Assembly: GCA_010027235.1 (NCBI GenBank)
Contig: RGVP01000003.1
Coordinates: forward strand, 1-49,068
From: a bacterium
GTDB lineage: Bacteria > Verrucomicrobiota > Verrucomicrobiia > Opitutales > Opitutaceae
Direction of reading: 5' to 3'
Length of the DNA: 49,068 nt
Positions 43,574 to 49,068 of this stretch are shown piece after piece. Under the pieces are notes generated by a model. It was not told the origin of the DNA and made no database searches. It worked only from the letters and a program-made list of their open reading frames with translations. The position numbers and the translations under genes were made by a program. Numbering within the stretch: position 1 is the first letter of the stretch; each line of letters starts with the position of its first letter.

Positions 43574-43671
43574 TTTAATCACAGATTTCGCAGATGAATA
43601 CTGGGTAAAAACTTGGTGCTTTAACTCTGTTGTCTCACATCCGGTTTTTATTTGTGCAATCTGTGGTTAAA
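43574..43671. repeat. 98-bp element with inverted terminal arms
   Basis: The ends are TTTAATCACAGATT (43574-43587) and AATCTGTGGTTAAA (43658-43671), which pair at 13 of 14 positions. The interior holds no gene. Elements with CACAGATT...AATCTGTG ends occur as dispersed intergenic repeats in many bacterial genomes. That comparison is from memory. Confidence 0.5.
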
Positions 43672-43763
43672 GTCTAAATGTCTTGGGCTTATTCCAAGGG
43701 GACGCAGGCATCGCGCAGGATATATTCGAGAGGGTAGCACCAAGGTGCCTTTTGGCCCTGTGA

Positions 43764-44124
43764 TTATGCGCAGACGCGACAACCCAACCGGCTGCGGTGT
43801 CGGTCGGAACGGAAACTGACGATCGGCCCGATAATCATCGAGAGGGCCGCCGGGATCGTCATCATCATTGGCCCGGTGATGAGGTCCGAGGCTTTGAACT
43901 TTTTAAGCATCAACTGCAGCACCGGTGCGACGGGGTGCTCGCGCATTTACTAGGCGAAGTCGCCCCAGAGCAGCCAGCCGAAGAGCACGGCGAGTCTGTC
44001 CGCGGTGTAGGCGAATGTGCCAGCCTGCCATCCTTTACGCCCACCCGGCAAGGGTGGCGTCACGTGGGCGCCGAAGACGGGCTTGGAGACTGAGGAAGAG
44101 GCAGCGGCCAAGGGTTTTACTCAC
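43764..44124 (-). pseudogene. Decayed MFS sugar transporter (N-terminal part)
   Basis: One minus-strand frame reads AGTFAYTADRLAVLFGWLLW then GDFA, two consecutive stops (TAG TAA), then MREHPVAPVLQLMLKKFKAS, DLITGPMMMTIPAALSMIIG and PIVSFRSDRHRSR. This is the first transmembrane region and the G-x-x-x-D-R-x-R-x-R loop of an MFS transporter of the kind seen beside polysaccharide loci. A likely GTG start at 44122-44124 is out of frame by one base in an A4 run. The frame ends at a TAA just after the loop, with most of the gene missing. Beyond it the same frame continues to 43689 with an unassigned tail (PLEYILRDACVPLE). Confidence 0.75.
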
Positions 44125-44225
44125 GTAAATCGACTGAGGGACTTAAAAAGATCTTGCGTGGAACAACTTCTCACAGGGCCAAACCTGATCCTCGGGTCGA
44201 AAATCCCATTATCACGCGTTAGCTT

Positions 44226-46949
44226 TTACGCCACTTTCCGCAGGTAACGGCGGCGGTAAAGGGCAAAACCGATCATCCCTACGCCCGCTAGGGCCGCGCA
44301 GGAGGAGTGCTCGGGAATGGCGGTGGCGGTGATAGAGATATCCTGTGCCGATAGGTCGGCATCAAGCAGACCTATTTGCTGACTCAGACCGGAGAATCTG
44401 AGGGTCCCAGTGTAGATGCCTCCAGTGGCTGCGTTAAACGAGATGGTGAACGTGTTCGACGTGCCCGCAGCGAGGTTCGAGAAGGTGGCGGCGGAGCTGG
44501 AGATCGAACCCGATCCTGAGTAGGCATAGCTGCCGCCCAAAGAGTCGCGGAAGGCTCCCGAAGCATTGGCGAGATTGATGGTCGCGGTATAGGTGGTGCC
44601 GAGTGAGACTGTGCCAAAATCGAGGGTAAGGCCACTGAAACTGCCGTCACCCGAGGTCTTGGTAAAGCTCGGCGTTGCCAAGTCGTAAACCGTGCCGCTC
44701 ACGTTGACCGTCTGGCTGCCTAGGCTAAGGTCGCTAAGGCCACTATTCGTGCCACTGGAGGCGAGGCCGATGCTTACAGTGCCCGACTTTACGCCCGAAG
44801 TGGCAACGTCGGTGAGTCCCACCAAGATGGAGGTGCTGGAAGAGCCACCGGCAAGATTGCTAATGTTTGTGCCCGAGACCGAGGCGGCTCCGGTGGTGGC
44901 CCCTTGGGTAGCATTGAGGCCTTCGGTGTAACCACCCGAGGGAGCGGTGTTGCTAATTGAAAGCGCGGAACTGGTGAATGCCGTGCCTACGCGGGTCTTG
45001 CCTAGGTTGCCGTCCGCGATCAAGCCTGCAGCCGCTGCGTTGTAAACCCCACCGGAAACCGTGACGACTTGAGAGCTGTTGGCGGTGGTGCCGTATCCGC
45101 TGGTGCCAGAGCCGTCGGAGGTGAAGCTTACGGTGGCCGTGCCCGACTTGGCACCCGCCGAAGCGGTGCTGAGGCTCGCGCCGATGGTGTTGCTGGAGCC
45201 GGCGGCGAGTCCGGTGAACGATCCCGAGCTGGTCACGTCGCCGGTATTGCTTCCCGCGGCGGCGTTGAGGATTTCGGAGTAGCCGTCTGCTGTAGCGCTG
45301 TTGGTTACGCTGATGTTGCCGCTCAGCGTGCCACCGACGCGAGTGTTGCCGAGGCCCAGGGTGGATGAGGTGCTGCCGGTCGCGAGGCGGTAAAGGTTGA
45401 GGTCAACCGCGCCACCGCCGCTGGCGGGGCCGTAAACCACTTTTTCGTGCAGGGTGGCGCTGAGCGGATTCGTGATCGTGCTGAAGTTGCCCGTGAGCGT
45501 GCCACCGTAGGTGGCGAGGCGATACGCGCCGGCATTTGCGGAGCCGTTGCTGTTGGCACCAGCGTTGTCAATGAGTTGGAGGGTGCTCCCAGTAAGGGTG
45601 AGGTTTCCTGAAACGACGGTGCGGTCGGAAACGCCCGCCGTGGCAGTGGCTCCCGAAGTTCCGAGTTCGGACTGGAGTGTGCCGGTCAGCGCCAGATCGC
45701 CTGTGATTGTATTGGTGCCAATTGAGTTTCCGGGGGCGAGGTTGCCGGCAATCGTCACCGTCTTGCCTGAGCCGATGTTGATCGTGCCGATGCCCTTCAC
45801 CGTCTGCCCACTACCGAATCCGAACGATGATTTCGAAGTGAGGTCGAGCACGGTTCCGGCAGCGCCCAGAATGAGAGAACCTCCAGATATGGTGGTTCCC
45901 CCGGTATAGGTGCTGACACCGTTAAGGGTCAGATTCCCTGTATTATTTTTCGTCAAAGCCAGACTACCCGAAAGCAAACCACCGAAGCTGGTGTTGGTTG
46001 TGCCGGAGATGGTCAGGGTTGGTGTGCCGACGGAGGATGTGATGATCGAATCAGTCACCGTGCCAGTGCCCGCGAGGGATGCCACCGTTTGGCTGTAACC
46101 CTTTAAATCCAGAGTGATGGAACTACCGGTATTCGGGTTAAAGGTGAACGCCGTGGTGGCAGGCAAAGCGTCGGTGACGCCCCAATTGACTGTGCTGGCG
46201 GTAACAGTCGCGGCCGTCGGGCCGATGGAAGTGTTCCCCGAATAGGTTCCTGCGGTGTTGAGATTAACGGTTGCCTGCCGGAGTTGATAATTCACCGAGC
46301 CGTTTCCGGAAATCGCGTTGGTCATATTGAGCGTTCCTGACCGGCGATAGGTTACGACTCCGTTGTTGACGATGGCGGCCGAGCCGAAGCTTCCGGTGGA
46401 ACTATTGGAGCCCGCTTGGAGGAGGGTGGACGAACTCACCGTTATCGTGTTCGCGGTTGTTTGATTACCGTTTCCCCAAAGAACAACACCTCGATTTCCG
46501 GACCCGGTAACCGTAAAATTTCCTGCCACCACCGCATTAAAGTTTATACCGTTGGTGGGTGCACCCGTCACGTTGATGGTTCCGTTTCCGTCCGTGAAAG
46601 CGATCGTCTGCGAGTTGGCCGTGGCACCGATGGTGTAGGAGTTTGAGCCGGTGTAATTGGCATTGATGCCGCCGACCGTCGTGGTGGCTCCACCGAGCGT
46701 GACCGTGTAGGGGGCCGCTAGGCTGCCGCCGGAGCCGAAGGTGACGGTGTCTCCTGTGGCGAAATTCACCCCCACGCTCGTTGTGCCATTGTTCCAGTTG
46801 CCGGCACCGGCGGTCCAGGTGCCAGCTGCATTGGTGATGGTGGCATCGGCGGCGATGGTAGTGTCCCAAGTTAAATTTGCCGCGTGCGCCGACTGTATAG
46901 CGAGGAGCGCAGCGAGCGCGGCGGAAGGGGGGAGGCTGTATTTAGTCAT
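44226..46949 (-). CDS. PEP-CTERM-type surface protein with autotransporter-like beta-strand repeats
   Basis: This 907-residue exported protein has a signal peptide at 1-~23 (LAALLAIQSAHA). Residues ~25-500 are Gly/Thr/Ser/Asn-rich beta repeats, including NGVSTYTGGTTISGGSLILG (the passenger-associated repeat). Two tandem units of ~105 residues follow, the first starting near TRVGGTLSGNISVTNSA and the second near TRVGTAFTSSALSISNTA. They resemble HYDIN-type/choice-of-anchor D domains. The C terminus is IPEHSSCAALAGVGMIGFAL then YRRRYLRKVA: the sorting signal with PEH in place of PEP, a transmembrane helix and an Arg cluster. It is probably sorted by an exosortase to the cell envelope. I chose ATG 46949. 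No beta-barrel translocator domain is present. Confidence 0.85.
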   Translation of the reverse strand: MTKYSLPPSAALAALLAIQSAHAANLTWDTTIAADATITNAAGTWTAGAGNWNNGTTSVGVNFATGDTVTFGSGGSLAAPYTVTLGGATTTVGGINANYTGSNSYTIGATANSQTIAFTDGNGTINVTGAPTNGINFNAVVAGNFTVTGSGNRGVVLWGNGNQTTANTITVSSSTLLQAGSNSSTGSFGSAAIVNNGVVTYRRSGTLNMTNAISGNGSVNYQLRQATVNLNTAGTYSGNTSIGPTAATVTASTVNWGVTDALPATTAFTFNPNTGSSITLDLKGYSQTVASLAGTGTVTDSIITSSVGTPTLTISGTTNTSFGGLLSGSLALTKNNTGNLTLNGVSTYTGGTTISGGSLILGAAGTVLDLTSKSSFGFGSGQTVKGIGTINIGSGKTVTIAGNLAPGNSIGTNTITGDLALTGTLQSELGTSGATATAGVSDRTVVSGNLTLTGSTLQLIDNAGANSNGSANAGAYRLATYGGTLTGNFSTITNPLSATLHEKVVYGPASGGGAVDLNLYRLATGSTSSTLGLGNTRVGGTLSGNISVTNSATADGYSEILNAAAGSNTGDVTSSGSFTGLAAGSSNTIGASLSTASAGAKSGTATVSFTSDGSGTSGYGTTANSSQVVTVSGGVYNAAAAGLIADGNLGKTRVGTAFTSSALSISNTAPSGGYTEGLNATQGATTGAASVSGTNISNLAGGSSSTSILVGLTDVATSGVKSGTVSIGLASSGTNSGLSDLSLGSQTVNVSGTVYDLATPSFTKTSGDGSFSGLTLDFGTVSLGTTYTATINLANASGAFRDSLGGSYAYSGSGSISSSAATFSNLAAGTSNTFTISFNAATGGIYTGTLRFSGLSQQIGLLDADLSAQDISITATAIPEHSSCAALAGVGMIGFALYRRRYLRKVA

Positions 46950-47474
46950 GGGGGTAACGAAATGATTCGGGGTTGGGGTATTGCAGAGGCAGAAAACCAC
47001 TGGGGCATGGGTTTCGACTGAGTCTACGCTCACTGATGGTAGGCAATTCGCGTGAAATCTCCCATGTGTTCTTTCGCCCTCGGCATAAACTTTTTCTCGC
47101 ACCTCGCCGGCCTCCCAAATCCTTTCCTTGGTCAATGGATGGTCAACGCTACATCGCTTAAAGATGGTTCGCAGTCCAGTTCCGGCTACATTCGGCCAAA
47201 TTCATTTGTTCTATAGAAAGCACATTCCCAATACGCAAAAACTCATGGCGCATAAGGAATCTTAGGATAGTCTATTGATCGATTTTGCCCGCCTCGACAA
47301 TTCTACCCGATGAGCCACGCAGGCTTTGCCACTTACCTCGTTTCCTCGCGCCGCCCTCACCCACTGCGTCCGCTCCCCCTCAGCGCCCGGTCCACTTTTC
47401 GCTAGCCGTCCACCCTCGAGGTTCGCCCTCTCGCGCAGCCGATTTTCAATAATCAACCCCAAGCCCCCCTCGCG
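46950..47474. other. Divergent intergenic region upstream of the surface protein and XylR-type regulator
   Basis: This 525-bp gap has no recognisable gene. It must hold the promoters of both flanking genes. A lower-G+C stretch at about 47200-47300 is the likeliest site, but I could not single out boxes or a symmetric operator. Confidence 0.4.
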
Positions 47475-48629
47475 ATGCCATCCACCTCAAAAAGCCAACG
47501 TCTCAAAGTCGCAATCATCGTTGAAACCTCGAATGCCTACGGTCGTAGCCTGATCAAAGGCATAATTCACTACCTGAGAAAGAATCGCCCCTGGTCGGTT
47601 CAGCTTCTTGAGCAGGACTGGGGTGAGCGACCCGATAACGCCATGCTTGCATGGAAGGGCGATGGCGTGATCGCGCGCATCGAGACGCCCGTGATGGCGG
47701 CAGCCCTTCGCCGTCTGACCGTGCCGATAGTCGATCTCAGCTCCGCGCGCCTGATGCCCGCGCTTCCTTGGTTCGAGAACGACTATCGTCTGATCGCGAA
47801 GGCGGCCTTTGACCACCTACGCGAGCGGGGGCATCGGCGCTTCGCGTTCTGTGGAGAAAATCGCTACAACTGGGCAAGCTGGCTCGGGGAACATTTCGCC
47901 ACCATCGTGCGCGAAGCCGGCTATACCTGCCATGTCTTTGACGCCACGCCTGTGCGGGAAGGCAGGCCTGAACGAGCACAGGCTGCCTGGCTCAAGAAAC
48001 TGGACAAACCGGTCGGATTGCTCGCCTGCAATGATTTTAACGGACGCATGGTTCTCGATCTCTGCCGCAGCGAGGGCATCCTCGTGCCCGACGAGATCGC
48101 GGTGCTGGGCGAGGACAACGATGAAGTTTTCTGCGAACTGTCGGACCCGCCGCTCTCCAGCGTTCAGCAAAACGGTATCCGAGTCGGCTATGAGGCCGCA
48201 GCCGGTCTTGATCGCCTGATGCGTGGCGAGACGATCGGCAATGAGGGAGTATTCGTGCCCCCGCTAGGCGTGATAACCCGCCAGTCCACCGACGTGCTTG
48301 CGATAGAAGATCGTAACGTCGCCAAAGTCGTCCGCTACATCCGTGAGCACGCCTGTGAAGGAATAAACGTGAAAGACGTGCTCAACCACCACCCTCAGTC
48401 TCGCCGTTTGCTGGAGGCGCGCTTCAAAGAAATCTTGGGCCACAGCCCGCATGACGAAATCCTCAATGTCCGAATCGCCCGGGTGAAATCCTTTCTGGTC
48501 GATACGGACCTCAGCCTTGAGGTCATTTCGGAGCACTGCGGATTTGCTTACGTTGAATATTTGAGCGTGGCCTTCAAGCGTCTGGTCGGGGTCGCGCCCA
48601 GCGTCTTCCGGCGCGAGCATCGGCGTTGA
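47475..48629 (+). CDS. XylR-type transcriptional regulator (LacI-like sensor + AraC DNA-binding domain)
   Basis: This 384-residue regulator has an N-terminal type I periplasmic-binding-like sugar sensor (~10-280: VAIIVETSNAYGRSLIKGI, HLRERGHRRFAFCGENRYNW, LLACNDFNGRMVLDLC, IAVLGEDNDEVFCELSDPPL). A C-terminal AraC domain follows (~285-384), with LSLEVISEHCGFAYVEYLSV then AFKR. This layout is that of E. coli XylR, and such proteins are abundant in Verrucomicrobia beside glycoside hydrolases. It is divergent from the PEP-CTERM-type protein and could regulate it or genes beyond the window. ATG 47475 gives the standard N terminus. The ligand is unknown. Confidence 0.92.
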   Translation: MPSTSKSQRLKVAIIVETSNAYGRSLIKGIIHYLRKNRPWSVQLLEQDWGERPDNAMLAWKGDGVIARIETPVMAAALRRLTVPIVDLSSARLMPALPWFENDYRLIAKAAFDHLRERGHRRFAFCGENRYNWASWLGEHFATIVREAGYTCHVFDATPVREGRPERAQAAWLKKLDKPVGLLACNDFNGRMVLDLCRSEGILVPDEIAVLGEDNDEVFCELSDPPLSSVQQNGIRVGYEAAAGLDRLMRGETIGNEGVFVPPLGVITRQSTDVLAIEDRNVAKVVRYIREHACEGINVKDVLNHHPQSRRLLEARFKEILGHSPHDEILNVRIARVKSFLVDTDLSLEVISEHCGFAYVEYLSVAFKRLVGVAPSVFRREHRR

Positions 48630-48860
48630 TAAGGCCCCTCACTTTCTGGTCGTTTCCTTTGCCTCGTCAACGCGAGCCACGTCCTTGTCTGGCGCGGCGA
48701 GGCGCAGGAGTGAGACCGCTCTTCGGCTGGAAAATCAGCCTCGGGTTGAAGTATAAAGCGGTTCTTTGACGTTTCTGGTGGGTGGGCCATGATCGTCCCT
48801 AAAGGTGTGCCGCTTGCCCTTCACGCCCCCCTTACTCGCCTACTGCAAATGCCATTATTA

Positions 48861-48884
48861 AGCCCGCCGCGTCTGCGGCGGGCT
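48861..48884 (-). terminator. Strong hairpin, probable terminator of the gene entering from the right
   Basis: A perfect 10-bp stem (AGCCCGCCGC / GCGGCGGGCT) with loop GTCT lies 28 bp past the stop of the minus-strand gene at 48913. On that strand it is followed by TTAATAAT, a modest T-rich tail. It also lies 230 bp downstream of the XylR-type gene, so it may serve both directions. Confidence 0.6.
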
Positions 48885-48912
48885 CGGGATTTGAACGGAG
48901 ACGCACTTTGAT

Positions 48913-49068
48913 TTAAGGCGTGTTGACAACCTTCAGACGGAGGAATTTGGCCGGAGTGCCGCTGAGGGGAACCGTAAAAACTCGGCGTTGGCAGTTCGCG
49001 GGGAGGTTGGTTTGGTCTGCCGCGATGGTCATGGTGACCGTGCCTCCGGTGCCCCAAGTGCCGGTTAG
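48913..49068 (-). CDS. 3' end of an unidentified exported-type protein (partial)
   Basis: The last 51 codons of a minus-strand gene run from the right edge to a TAA at 48913-48915. The peptide reads GTWGTGGTVTMTIAADQTNL ... VFTVPLSGTPAKFLRLKVVN then TP. It resembles the closing beta strands of large secreted Verrucomicrobia proteins, where a V-F-x-V-P-L-x-G-x-x-x-x-F-L-R-L-K-V ending is common. The N-terminal part lies outside the window, so no function can be given. Confidence 0.6.
   Translation of the reverse strand, partial: LTGTWGTGGTVTMTIAADQTNLPANCQRRVFTVPLSGTPAKFLRLKVVNTP

Noticed and set aside
44226-46949. Classical type V autotransporter
   Set aside because: No C-terminal beta-barrel domain is present. 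The protein ends with a PEP-CTERM-like signal, helix and Arg cluster instead.
1-49068. CRISPR array, tRNA, rRNA, insertion sequence or prophage
   Set aside because: No regularly spaced direct repeats, cloverleaf-like sequences, rRNA-like stretches, transposase or phage genes were seen on reading both strands.

Overview
The window looks like part of a large carbohydrate-degradation locus from a high-GC bacterium of the Verrucomicrobia (Opitutaceae-like). The pointers are a PEP-CTERM-type surface protein with autotransporter-like beta-strand repeats, a stand-alone prepilin-like protein, XylR/AraC-type regulators, many heparinase II/III-like lyases and sialate O-acetylesterases, and no SusC/SusD pair. 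This placement is an inference from gene content. No rRNA, tRNA, CRISPR array or insertion sequence was seen.

Layout. Positions 3-285 hold a decayed AraC-family gene, followed by a prepilin-like gene (-) at 570-1313. Positions 1719-17260 form a nine-gene plus-strand block: GH95, CE7 esterase, GH29, aldo/keto reductase, SGNH hydrolase, heparinase-like, GH29, heparinase-like and GH62-like. The first four lack a signal peptide and the last five carry one. A cupin/AraC regulator (-) at 17283-18140 is divergent from a three-gene plus-strand operon for sugar or sugar-acid oxidation (MDR dehydrogenase, enolase-superfamily dehydratase, SDR; 18295-21216). Positions 38299 down to 21293 form a 17-kb minus-strand block. 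In transcription order it runs: 1540-aa sialate O-acetylesterase fusion, aldo/keto reductase, GH43-like, lipoprotein heparinase-like, cytoplasmic GH95, XRE-cupin regulator, Asp/Glu-racemase-like protein, RpiB-like isomerase, cytoplasmic beta-propeller-like protein, cupin, DhaK and DhaL. The plus strand resumes with a fourth heparinase-like gene and a second sialate O-acetylesterase (39068-43313). A decayed MFS sugar-transporter gene and a repeat follow, then the 907-aa PEP-CTERM-type protein (-) divergent from a XylR-type regulator (+), and the 3' end of another minus-strand gene at the right edge.

How it may work. Exported lyases, esterases, GH29 and GH62/GH43-like proteins would open an acetylated, uronate-containing, fucosylated and arabinosylated polysaccharide such as plant or algal mucilage, pectin side chains or microbial exopolysaccharide. 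Cytoplasmic GH95/GH29 fucosidases would finish imported oligosaccharides. The dehydrogenase/dehydratase/SDR operon would oxidise a released sugar by a non-phosphorylative route. The DhaK-DhaL-RpiB group would handle a short-chain ketose or its phosphate. No sulfatase is present, which argues against sulfated fucans, and the only transporter seen is a pseudogene.

The parts most worth attention are the DhaK/DhaL/RpiB/racemase/propeller/cupin cluster behind an XRE-cupin regulator, the ~840-residue unrecognised C-terminal half of the 1540-aa esterase, and two clan GH-F-type proteins whose expected base Asp is Asn. There are also clear gene-decay scars, including a single-base frameshift near the 3' end of the GH43-like gene.
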